Source of the DNA: Pedobacter sp. ok626
GTDB taxonomy: Bacteria > Bacteroidota > Bacteroidia > Sphingobacteriales > Sphingobacteriaceae
Direction: 5' to 3'
DNA length: 64,000 bases
Assembly (NCBI RefSeq): GCF_900100435.1
Contig: NZ_FNEX01000009.1
Coordinates: 62,001 to 126,000 of the forward strand
Numbering within the stretch: the first letter of the stretch is position 1; every line of letters starts with the position of its first letter. Of this stretch, positions 44,628 to 52,905 are shown piece by piece. A program made the translations under genes and the position numbers. A model generated the notes under the pieces. The model saw only the letters and a program-made list of their open reading frames with translations, was not told where the DNA came from and made no database searches.

Positions 44628-45083
44628 TCATAATGGAACGGCCAGAAGAATTTGAGCTTTTACTTTTTTTCTGAACATCAAAAATTCTATAACAGAACAT
44701 ACTAAGTAAATTATTGAGAAGCACAAGAGTGTTTTTATTGGGTCAGGTGTAAAGCTATATTGGAAAATATCCATCGAAACATTTACAACCAAAAAAACAA
44801 CGCAAAACAACGGAATTCCTGAAAATGTAAGAAAAGACAAAAAATAACTATTCTTAATCCTTTCAATTTGATTTAAAAAAACTGAGAAAGAACCAGCAAC
44901 CATTACCACAAGATAGATCATCGAAAAACCAAGATTTAACAATATATCCAAAAAATTGAAAAACCTTTCTAAAAAAGTGGTGTCAGCAGGCTGTAATCCA
45001 GCAATAACAATTCTGTACAGCATAAACAGTACAATACTTAGCAGAAGGTTAACCAGCCAGATCCTAAATACAATTTTCCTCAT
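44628..45083 (-). CDS. Small four-helix membrane protein of unknown function
   Basis: A 151-residue protein with four predicted membrane helices (around 7-27, 48-70, 80-100 and 115-140) and short charged loops. No family is recognised. It lies 26 bases downstream of a lipoprotein gene on the same strand and inside the segment bounded by the two 125-base repeats, so it may be cargo of an integrated element. Confidence 0.7.
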   Translation of the reverse strand: MRKIVFRIWLVNLLLSIVLFMLYRIVIAGLQPADTTFLERFFNFLDILLNLGFSMIYLVVMVAGSFSVFLNQIERIKNSYFLSFLTFSGIPLFCVVFLVVNVSMDIFQYSFTPDPIKTLLCFSIIYLVCSVIEFLMFRKKVKAQILLAVPL

Positions 45084-45109
45084 ATATTACCCTATTAATA
45101 TCCTCTTAA

Positions 45110-46126
45110 TTACCTGATTACCTCAAAATTCGTCTTACCTTTTGGGATATGAAGATAAAGACTGATAAAACTAGCTATAACATTACCGTCCTCATCTTTA
45201 TATTTCGACCATAGCGCAGATTCACCTCTTAACCTCTTATCAAGAGATGTTTGTTCTAATCGAACCAATCGCCCCCCTCCATATAAAACCAGTTTATAAT
45301 TTTCCAGCGGTTGCATTTTGTAACCTTTTGCTGATAAGGGTTCCATATAGTTTTTCAGTGATTCCTGCAAATCATTTTTAATACTGTATTCACATTGCGC
45401 ATTTTCTTTTTCTTTATTAAATACGAGGGCAAAAAAATCATCAACTTTTTTATTGTCTTTCATTTGCCAAACTTGTTTATAGGCATTTTCTGTTTTGGTC
45501 AGTAATTCCTTCTGATCTAATTTACTTAAATCCGTACTGCTTTCCCAGCCTTTATTTTCATAGGGTACATTTGCATCAAAAGTAAAGCTGCACTCGTAAT
45601 AATCTTTATCTTTCCCAATAAAGGTTTTGCCATCAGCTTCGGTTAAACTGCTGTGTTTAACCACTGGTTTTTCGTTTGCGAAAGTATTTTTGCCCGTGTC
45701 AGCCTTGTTGCGTTGAAACACTTCAATTTTTATATTGGTCCAATCCAGTAATGTCTTAGCCCCCTCTCCTTGCTGGCTTTCAGTTTGAGGATATAGCTTA
45801 TAAGTAATGGTTTGTTTGCCACTTCTGTTTATCGCAGAATAAATATCTATAGGCGTTACAACTTGTCCTAAATTAAAATAATTATATACTGGTAAATCAT
45901 TAACCAGGATTTGAAAATAACAGGCTTCATGACTTACAAACAGATAATAAAACGGTTCGTGAGGAGAATGCTTTACTGACTTAAGGAGCGTTTCTACATA
46001 GTCAGTACTTGTAAGCTTAGGAGTGGTTTCATCAATTTCCGACTTGTTTTGCTTATTGGAATCTGAACAACTTGAAACTGAAAAAATAAGCAGGAAAACT
46101 AAAATTGCATTTTTAATAATATCCAT
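45110..46126 (-). CDS. Lipoprotein of unknown function
   Basis: A 338-residue exported lipoprotein with signal peptide MDIIKNAILVFLLIFSVSSC and lipid site Cys20. I chose the ATG at 46126 for this reason; an upstream ATG at 46171 would put 15 extra residues before the signal. The mature part has no motif I know; it is mostly beta with a helical linker (ELLTKTENAYKQVWQMKDNKKVDDFFALVFNKEKENAQ). It is cotranscribed with the downstream membrane-protein gene and divergent from the pair at 46263-47296. Confidence 0.72.
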   Translation of the reverse strand: MDIIKNAILVFLLIFSVSSCSDSNKQNKSEIDETTPKLTSTDYVETLLKSVKHSPHEPFYYLFVSHEACYFQILVNDLPVYNYFNLGQVVTPIDIYSAINRSGKQTITYKLYPQTESQQGEGAKTLLDWTNIKIEVFQRNKADTGKNTFANEKPVVKHSSLTEADGKTFIGKDKDYYECSFTFDANVPYENKGWESSTDLSKLDQKELLTKTENAYKQVWQMKDNKKVDDFFALVFNKEKENAQCEYSIKNDLQESLKNYMEPLSAKGYKMQPLENYKLVLYGGGRLVRLEQTSLDKRLRGESALWSKYKDEDGNVIASFISLYLHIPKGKTNFEVIR

Positions 46127-46262
46127 ATGATGAAGAGAATTTTTGCAAAAGTTGCAATAATCATACCGCATAAATTCTCAGATTACGGTTGCAAATGGCT
46201 TTGGTCTAAGATTTGTTATCATTTTAACTTCGATAATCCTCACAATTCTGTAAATCAGCAAA

Positions 46263-46571
46263 ATGGCCGCAAATAATAATAACAACAAATTTATTTTCAG
46301 ATCAGCTTTTCTTGTCATTCCTTTTGGTATCCTCACTTTAATATTGCATGATGGTCAGTCAACAGGAAGTTTTGGTGGAGGAGGCTATGATTTGTCTGGC
46401 CTTATTTACGGTATGATACTTTTTACCGCAATTACCGTGTGGATGATCTGGATGTTGATCTGTTATTTTATCAGTAAAACACCACTTGACCGAAAGATGT
46501 ACCTTAAGCTACTGCTCAGCGGCATCATCGCACTGATTGCCGCCTGGTTCGTTACACCCCGAATGTTTTAG
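46263..46571 (+). CDS. Small three-helix membrane protein
   Basis: A 102-residue protein with an Asn-rich start (MAANNNNNKF) and three membrane helices (about 10-28, 43-68 and 78-98), with a Gly-rich loop (TGSFGGGGYDLSG). No family is recognised. It lies 20 bases before another membrane-associated gene on the same strand, within the repeat-bounded segment. Confidence 0.7.
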   Translation: MAANNNNNKFIFRSAFLVIPFGILTLILHDGQSTGSFGGGGYDLSGLIYGMILFTAITVWMIWMLICYFISKTPLDRKMYLKLLLSGIIALIAAWFVTPRMF

Positions 46572-46591
46572 CATACTGGACATTTAAATTT

Positions 46592-47296
46592 ATGAAGAGA
46601 ATAATTGAAAAAAATCCCGTTTTAATCTTTGCTATTCCGCTTATCATTTTCTTTTTAATAGGATGTGCATTGCTTTATTTTGCAGTCCTAAAAATTGAAA
46701 TCATTCCATTTTATGGCTGGATCGTTATCGGAGCTTTTATCATCATTCCATTACTATTGACTTATGGATACTTATTTGGTTTCAGCCCTGGCAAAACTAT
46801 AGCTTCCAATAGAAACCAATTGGTTTTCAACCCAGATGGAATTAATTTTGAAATGACTTTATTTGACTGTTCTTGTTTCATTACATGGAACAGCATTGAT
46901 ACCATTATTTATTCAGATTCGAGAAATGAGGATTACAATGAGTATATCATTTTTGTCAATAAATTACCAATATGTACTCAAAAGGAAAACCCATGGTGGC
47001 TAAATAGGTTATTCCCCTTCAAGCAAAAAAACAATAAAATAAGAATAAAAAGTGATGCTATAAATTTTAAGGCACTACCTGATCTGGTTGAAAAATATTT
47101 ACAATCAAAGGTTGGTTTTGAATTTAAAGACAGTAGAAAAGGGACTTTAATAGATTCGAAAACGTTTATAGAAGGAAATACACATTCTACAATTGAAAAG
47201 TGGAAGCCAGCAAGTAATTATCACCCTTTTGAGATGATATATGACAAGTATAACCGAACAGTTCATGATATTGAAAAACGGGATGGTGCAATATAA
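46592..47296 (+). CDS. Membrane-anchored protein with PH-like/YcxB-like region
   Basis: A 234-residue protein with two N-terminal membrane helices (about 10-32 and 40-63) and a cytoplasmic part. The pattern NQLVFNPDGINFEMTLFDCSCFITWNSIDTIIYSDSRNEDYNEYIIFVNK recalls YcxB-like or bacterial PH-like domains, but this is not certain. It is followed by a hairpin at 47317-47342, its likely terminator. Confidence 0.68.
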   Translation: MKRIIEKNPVLIFAIPLIIFFLIGCALLYFAVLKIEIIPFYGWIVIGAFIIIPLLLTYGYLFGFSPGKTIASNRNQLVFNPDGINFEMTLFDCSCFITWNSIDTIIYSDSRNEDYNEYIIFVNKLPICTQKENPWWLNRLFPFKQKNNKIRIKSDAINFKALPDLVEKYLQSKVGFEFKDSRKGTLIDSKTFIEGNTHSTIEKWKPASNYHPFEMIYDKYNRTVHDIEKRDGAI

Positions 47297-47316
47297 AAAT
47301 AAAGGTGTAAAGCATA

Positions 47317-47342
47317 AAAGGCTTAGATTTCTCTAAGCCTTT
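47317..47342. terminator. Hairpin terminator beside right att-like repeat
   Basis: Perfect 10-base stem AAAGGCTTAG / CTAAGCCTTT with a 6-base loop, 20 bases after the YcxB-like gene and directly before the right repeat. It mirrors the hairpin at 44434-44458 in position but not in sequence. Confidence 0.75.
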
Positions 47343-47344
47343 CT

Positions 47345-47470
47345 GTGATCCCGCTGGGATTTACACCTAGTGTAAAAATCAACGTTTAAATAGTATTTTG
47401 TATGGTTTTTTAAATTCGACTCACCGAATCGCTCACCATTTTTTTCGATACGTTTTAGCTGCAATTGCTA
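47345..47470 (-). repeat. Right 126-base direct repeat, tRNA 3'-end/att-like
   Basis: Partner of 44460-44584. The T-loop region is more decayed here (GGTGTAAATCCCAGCGGGAT on the minus strand), while the distal 60 bases ending GCAATTGCTA are nearly identical. The 297 bases between the flanking genes hold this repeat, the hairpin and 120 bases in which I see nothing. Confidence 0.6.
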
Positions 47471-47593
47471 TAATCTAAGTATAACAGTTTACCTTGAAAA
47501 ATACAAATCGAAATTAACTAATACATTTTAAAAAGACATCTGTTAGTTGTGCAACAGCCACACTATGGACACCCTCTTTTAAAATTTTAGGGT

Positions 47594-48598
47594 TTACACG
47601 CCTGCGAAAATCAGTAAACCGAGCCCAGCGATAAAAAAGCAGAACATTGCGATTAACAAGCCATTGGTACCTCGGGGCGAATTACGGAATTCTTTCCAAA
47701 TGAAAACACCCCATAATGCAGCTATGAGTGTTGCTCCCTGCCCCAATCCATACGATATAGCGGGGCCTGCTTTTCCAGCAGCGATCAGATTCAATGAATT
47801 CCCGAGGCACCAAATCAAACCACCCAATACACCTGTCATATGTGTACTAAAACTTCCTGAAAAATAAGCTTTATAATTAGTCGGTTCACCTACAATCGGT
47901 CTTTTGATAAGGATTGTATTGAATACAAAATTACTTAAAAAGATACCCAGCGAAAAAGTAAATACAGCTGTATATGGGGTCATTTTACCAATAGCGGGAG
48001 ATGTAAAATTCTCAAGATCCATAGCTGCCGCAACAAATCGGTAAAAGAAAGCCATCAACACACCCGAGGTTATACAGATTCCAATTCCTTTTGCAGATAC
48101 TTTCTTCTGATCGCCCATGCTCTTCCTTTTATAGGCAGTTGCATTCAGGAGTATCGCCACAACGATTAATGCCACCCCTGCAAATAACAGAATTGGGTCT
48201 CCCTTTTGCGCAGCAGTATAATTAATCAACACGCCCAAAACCAATGCTAAACCTATGGCTAATGGAAAGGCGACAGACATACCTGCTATGGCTATGGCAG
48301 CTGACAATAAAATATTCGCAGCGTTAAAAATTACACCTCCAAACAAAGCGCTTATTACATTTGAGCTGTCTGCCTGTTTAAGATCCGTCAGAAAATCACG
48401 CCCCTGGTGACCGACACTGCCCATAGTAAAAGCAGAAATAACTGAAAAAAGTAAAATACCAATTACGTAATCCCAATAAAACAGTTCAAAGCGCCATGAT
48501 TTGGCAGCCATTTTCTGTGTATTAGCCCATGATCCCCAACATAGCATAGTGATAAGGCAAAATACTACTGCAAGTGAATAACTCTCAATGATAAACAT
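47594..48598 (-). CDS. Ten-helix sugar permease (GRP/RhaT-like), last gene of PUL2
   Basis: A 334-residue inner-membrane protein with about ten helices in the drug/metabolite transporter fold. The first segment (YSLAVVFCLITMLCWGSWANTQKMAAKSWRFELFYWDYVIGILL) and the end (GLGQGATLIAALWGVFIWKEF) are typical of the glucose/ribose porter (GRP) and L-rhamnose permease-like group. It lies 71 bases downstream of ribokinase on the same strand, so ribose is the natural candidate substrate. This is inferred from context; rhamnose is the alternative because GH106-type enzymes are also encoded. Confidence 0.82.
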   Translation of the reverse strand: MFIIESYSLAVVFCLITMLCWGSWANTQKMAAKSWRFELFYWDYVIGILLFSVISAFTMGSVGHQGRDFLTDLKQADSSNVISALFGGVIFNAANILLSAAIAIAGMSVAFPLAIGLALVLGVLINYTAAQKGDPILLFAGVALIVVAILLNATAYKRKSMGDQKKVSAKGIGICITSGVLMAFFYRFVAAAMDLENFTSPAIGKMTPYTAVFTFSLGIFLSNFVFNTILIKRPIVGEPTNYKAYFSGSFSTHMTGVLGGLIWCLGNSLNLIAAGKAGPAISYGLGQGATLIAALWGVFIWKEFRNSPRGTNGLLIAMFCFFIAGLGLLIFAGV

Positions 48599-48669
48599 AG
48601 TTTCGTTTTTTTAATTCTGGTTTATATTTAATAAGGTTTGATTGTGTGCATGATAAGGTTTCTTCGAAA

Positions 48670-49581
48670 TTATAAATTTGCAATAATTTCGTTTCTTGAT
48701 GGCACAGATGATTGTGCGCCCAAACGGGTTACAGATATTGCTGATGCACTACAGGCAAAAGTTACTGCATCCCGGATACTTTTATTTTCCGATAAAGCGA
48801 CTGTAAATGCTCCGTTAAACACGTCACCGGCAGCCGTAGTATCAATAGCTTCCACTAATGGCGCATGAATATGCATAAATTCATTATCATGTAATATCAA
48901 AGCCCCTTCTCTTCCTAAAGTAATGATCACTGTTTCAACACCTTTTTCTTTGATAATCTGAGCCGCTTTCTTTGCACTTCCCATATCATTCACAGTGATC
49001 CCTGATAATATCTCCGCTTCTGTTCTATTGGGTGTAATAACTGAAATATTACTTAACAGGGCATCCGACAAGCTGCAGGCAGGTGCAGGATTCAGCACAA
49101 TTTTTACACCTTTGGCTGCCGCCATTTGTACAACATGCGCTACCGTTGCTAAAGGAATTTCTAATTGAATCAAAACTATTTTTGCCTGACCAATCAACTG
49201 TTCAATATTCTCAAGGTCGCTTACACTAAGCGTCGCATTCGCACCAGATGCAACAACAATACAATTTTCAGCATTCTGGTCCACCGTAATCAGGGCTACG
49301 CCTGATGGATTATCTGGATCAGATAAAATATGATCCGTATTAATTCCTTCTTTCTGGAAAAGTTGCTTAGACTGTCTGCCAAAGATATCATTTCCTGTTT
49401 TACATATAAACGTTACATTTCCTCCAAGTCTGGCGGCTGCAACTGCCTGATTCGCGCCCTTGCCCCCCGGGTTCATAAAGAAAACTCCACCCAGAGTTGT
49501 TTCTCCTGCAACAGGCAGGTGTGCAGTTTTTATAACCATATCTGTGTTTGAGCTTCCTACAACTAAAATCATTGGATTCAT
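48670..49581 (-). CDS. rbsK: Ribokinase
   Basis: Phosphorylates ribose to ribose 5-phosphate with ATP. The 303-residue PfkB-fold protein follows E. coli RbsK closely along its length: NPGGKGANQAVAAARLG (about 38-54), the SGVALI segment, VLNPAPA (163-168), ITPNRTEAE (182-190), and DTTAAGDVFNGA with catalytic base Asp253. The final SVTRLGAQSSVP also matches. The full set of ribokinase motifs separates it from fructokinases and adenosine kinases. It lies between the GH106 gene (57 bases upstream) and the permease. A dedicated ribokinase is the main evidence that PUL2 feeds on a ribose-containing compound. Confidence 0.93.
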   Translation of the reverse strand: MNPMILVVGSSNTDMVIKTAHLPVAGETTLGGVFFMNPGGKGANQAVAAARLGGNVTFICKTGNDIFGRQSKQLFQKEGINTDHILSDPDNPSGVALITVDQNAENCIVVASGANATLSVSDLENIEQLIGQAKIVLIQLEIPLATVAHVVQMAAAKGVKIVLNPAPACSLSDALLSNISVITPNRTEAEILSGITVNDMGSAKKAAQIIKEKGVETVIITLGREGALILHDNEFMHIHAPLVEAIDTTAAGDVFNGAFTVALSENKSIRDAVTFACSASAISVTRLGAQSSVPSRNEIIANL

Positions 49582-49638
49582 TTTTTAATTTCTTTATTAT
49601 TTAAAAATAGATTTGGTATATATTTAATATTTTACCAC

Positions 49639-52600
49639 TTAATACTCAACCTTTGTCACAATTACTGGCCCGGTTAAGCCTGATTGCTCATATTTGCTAT
49701 CCGCAGGAAGATTAATTACATCTGTACGTGTTAATTTATCCTTCTTGTCAAGTTTACTATCTCCTATTAAACGGTTTGTCCAGGTGTTTACCACCTCTAT
49801 CTCAACATTGTTCTTTCCTGCTTTAATGGCTTTTGAAACATCGACCCGCCAGGGGGCTGTCCACACTGAACCTACATCCTGTCCATTGATTTTAATTTTA
49901 GCCATTCCATTAATATGCCCTGTATTCAGGAAGATCGTTTCTTCCCGATGCGCCTTCTCCAGGTTAAAGTTTGATTTATATACAACTGAGCCCGAGAAGT
50001 TTTTTATACGTTCATCTTTATGATCAGACCAACTCATCAATTCATTAAACACAACTGGCTTTTCCGGGCCTCCGGATATCGGAGCATTGAGAAAGCTAAC
50101 TTCCCATGGAGCAGATAAAGTAAGCAGGTGCCTCGCCACAGGAAAATTCTCCCGTATAACTGAATTCTTCTTCGATTCCCCCTTATTGAAAACTACAAAA
50201 CCACTCTGATTGGTTTCAAGTCTAAAAGAAATAGATGTCTTATCGTTAGTATTATTAAAGACAGGTAGATCTCTCATCGTACCTGTAACGGGATCCCACC
50301 AGTAAGGCACAGAATTACCAACTCTAAAGACAGCGGAAAATTCAATTGCACCACCAGATTGGTTGGTCATAAAATACAGTTCTTTTTCTTCAGTACTTCG
50401 ATGGGTATACAATATCTTGTTGCCAACAGTAGATTTTAGATCAGGTGCCAGGCCAATATAGTCCAATGCCTCTTGCATAGAAATACCTTCCATAACCAAG
50501 CCTTTACCATACTTCCTTATTCCTTTCTTCAGCACTGTTCCGCCCCATAAATTTTGTGCAAGTACTTTAACACGTTTATCAGCTTCCGGATAATCCTGTA
50601 AACTTGGCGATCTTTCCGGAGCACTTCCTAATACTACTGCACCTTCATTTACAAGTGACTCAATTTTTTTCAGCAAAGCAGGACGGATAGTTTTAACTGG
50701 AGGAAGAACCAACAGGCTATATTGTACGCCGTCAGGCAATAACAGTTTTCCATTTTTAACAGTTATCCTGTTTAGCATCACATCTGCATTAATGTAATCA
50801 TAGGAGTAGCCTTCGGGCAATTCAGGATTTCTAATTCCCGTCATCTTAGGTGCATCTTCTCCGATAAAATAAGCAACATCATTTACAGGAGTTCCCTGCT
50901 GAAGTAAATAATTACATCGTCTCAAATAGTCTACAAAAGCCTTCCCCTGATAAAACCAGGTATTTTTTCGGTTAAACTCTGTACTAAACCATGCATTCAG
51001 ACCGGGATAATTCACTTCATCAGGCTGGTGGATATAAAGGTGCAATAAAGTCTGATTCACGCCTTCTGTAAAAGACCAGTCACCTCTTTTTTTCAATAAA
51101 GCCGGATATCTGCTATATGCACCACCGCCAGCAGTAAAAGATTCTGCCCAAACCCTGCGTTTACCGTAGGTATGGGCCGCTGACGATGCAGATTTATTTT
51201 CGATATTTCCCAGTTCACCTTCGTTCCAAAATTCACCTGCCACCTCATCAGACGCTCCCCCGTATTTTAAGAACTCTGAAGGGAAACCCCAATGTCCATA
51301 ATTTTCAAGCCAGAGTTTGAGACCTGCTTTGTTACCAAGTTTTTTTAAACCTCCAACATATTCAGTAGCAACCAGATCGGCAACAAGTCTTCTAAGATCC
51401 CATAAAAACCTATCCGATTGATCAGCACTTCCGACGATATTACCTGTCAATACGGGGAGCCAGGGCAAAGGATCATACCCATAAATTAGTTTAAAGGTAT
51501 GCTGTAAACTGTCAGTCCAGTTTTGAGAGCCCATTTCATAGCTATCAGCAACTAAATACTTAAAAGTTTTACGTTTTTCCTCCGGTATGCGGGCGAGTAC
51601 TTTTCCAATAAAAGAATCAAAATGGGAAGCCAGTTTTTTATGGTCCATTTTATCTACTTCCAGCCCCTTTCCTTCGGGTGATGCCGGGCTGTTCGTTACA
51701 CCTGTTGTGGCAAGGTAATAATTCATAATCAACCACTTTCCAGCAGGCACCTTCCAGTTAAGCTGACCTTGTTGATTTACAAACGATTTTAAATTGATTA
51801 CTTTTTGCGGGTCTATTATCAATTGAGCCTCTTTAATTTCCCCTTGTGTCTGCCATTGATATTCCGGCCAAAGCGGTAATGGTGTCGCATACATCTTAGC
51901 CAATTGCTTTTCCATGTAATTTTCCAGGTAAGCAGCAGGAGACAAATTTATTTCCTTGAATCCTGCCTGCCCTTCTATATGTTTTAATACAATCTTAAAT
52001 TCGTTTGAGTTAACAGGATCGAAGGCGATGGCTAAAGGCGCATAAGGGATAAAACCGACTTGTTTACTTGGATTAATCCTATTTATATTAAACGTTTTAA
52101 TTGTTTCCATTTTCCCGTTGCGCATTACCTGTAGCAGTACATCGGCAGAAAATGGTACTTCAGCAGGATGCAGAACCAGACTTCGGATGGTTAAAGCCTT
52201 TTTTAGTTTGATATGGATACTACTACTTTTAATACCGGACGAAAACATGGAAGAACTTGAAAAATCGTCATCCGTTAAGTTTGATATATTATTAATATCT
52301 GCATCCGTTGTCAGTTGTGGCTGATAAGACTTCAGATCAAAATCAGTATAATCAGGAGCGGGTACAGCAAGTGTAAATAAATAACTCGTATCTGCATTTG
52401 CCGGCATTATATTCATGGCAAGTTGCTGCCCCCCTTTTACCATTAACCTGCTGCTTGTTATATAACGCATAGAAGATGCTGGTTTTATCCATGGGCCTCC
52501 GCTTTGACTCCATCCCGGACTATTGAACATCCCCAAAGTAATTCCGTTCTTTGTTGCAGTTTCCATAGCCACTTCAGTTGCTTTCCACCATTGGTCAGAA

Positions 52601-52902
52601 AATAATTTCACATCTCCAAAGGAGGTCCCTTCTTCTTTAGAAAGCCCTATATTGCCTATGAATGCGCCACCAATCCCCACCTTTTTCATTGCTTCCAGAT
52701 CCTTTACCACACCAGCTGGTGAGATATGATCGTTTATCCAGTACCAATAGACATAAGGCCTGACAGAATCTGGCGGAGCTAAAAATCCTTTTGAAAGTAT
52801 TGAATTTCCCGCTTTAAATTGAGCTGTGAGCTTAAAAACACCAAATAAGGAAATCAGTAAGACCAGTCCGGTTCTTATGGTATATTTATTTAATTCGTTC
52901 AT
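49639..52902 (-). CDS. GH106-family glycosidase (alpha-L-rhamnosidase-like)
   Basis: A 1087-residue secreted enzyme (signal peptide about 1-28). The N-terminal catalytic region has the GH106 hallmark RPYVYWYWINDHISPAGVVKDLEAMKKVGIGGAFIGNIG, then TLGMFNSPGWSQSGGPW. The middle holds DEVAGEFWNEGEL and AESFTAGGGAYSRYPALL, where acidic catalytic residues are expected. A C-terminal beta-sandwich follows (NTGHINGMAKIKINGQDVGSVWTAPWRVDV). Characterised GH106 enzymes release alpha-L-rhamnose from pectic chains. Next to ribokinase rather than rhamnose genes, a different glycosyl target is possible. It lies 3 bases after the fusion gene. Confidence 0.88.
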   Translation of the reverse strand: MNELNKYTIRTGLVLLISLFGVFKLTAQFKAGNSILSKGFLAPPDSVRPYVYWYWINDHISPAGVVKDLEAMKKVGIGGAFIGNIGLSKEEGTSFGDVKLFSDQWWKATEVAMETATKNGITLGMFNSPGWSQSGGPWIKPASSMRYITSSRLMVKGGQQLAMNIMPANADTSYLFTLAVPAPDYTDFDLKSYQPQLTTDADINNISNLTDDDFSSSSMFSSGIKSSSIHIKLKKALTIRSLVLHPAEVPFSADVLLQVMRNGKMETIKTFNINRINPSKQVGFIPYAPLAIAFDPVNSNEFKIVLKHIEGQAGFKEINLSPAAYLENYMEKQLAKMYATPLPLWPEYQWQTQGEIKEAQLIIDPQKVINLKSFVNQQGQLNWKVPAGKWLIMNYYLATTGVTNSPASPEGKGLEVDKMDHKKLASHFDSFIGKVLARIPEEKRKTFKYLVADSYEMGSQNWTDSLQHTFKLIYGYDPLPWLPVLTGNIVGSADQSDRFLWDLRRLVADLVATEYVGGLKKLGNKAGLKLWLENYGHWGFPSEFLKYGGASDEVAGEFWNEGELGNIENKSASSAAHTYGKRRVWAESFTAGGGAYSRYPALLKKRGDWSFTEGVNQTLLHLYIHQPDEVNYPGLNAWFSTEFNRKNTWFYQGKAFVDYLRRCNYLLQQGTPVNDVAYFIGEDAPKMTGIRNPELPEGYSYDYINADVMLNRITVKNGKLLLPDGVQYSLLVLPPVKTIRPALLKKIESLVNEGAVVLGSAPERSPSLQDYPEADKRVKVLAQNLWGGTVLKKGIRKYGKGLVMEGISMQEALDYIGLAPDLKSTVGNKILYTHRSTEEKELYFMTNQSGGAIEFSAVFRVGNSVPYWWDPVTGTMRDLPVFNNTNDKTSISFRLETNQSGFVVFNKGESKKNSVIRENFPVARHLLTLSAPWEVSFLNAPISGGPEKPVVFNELMSWSDHKDERIKNFSGSVVYKSNFNLEKAHREETIFLNTGHINGMAKIKINGQDVGSVWTAPWRVDVSKAIKAGKNNVEIEVVNTWTNRLIGDSKLDKKDKLTRTDVINLPADSKYEQSGLTGPVIVTKVEY

Positions 52903-52905
52903 CTT

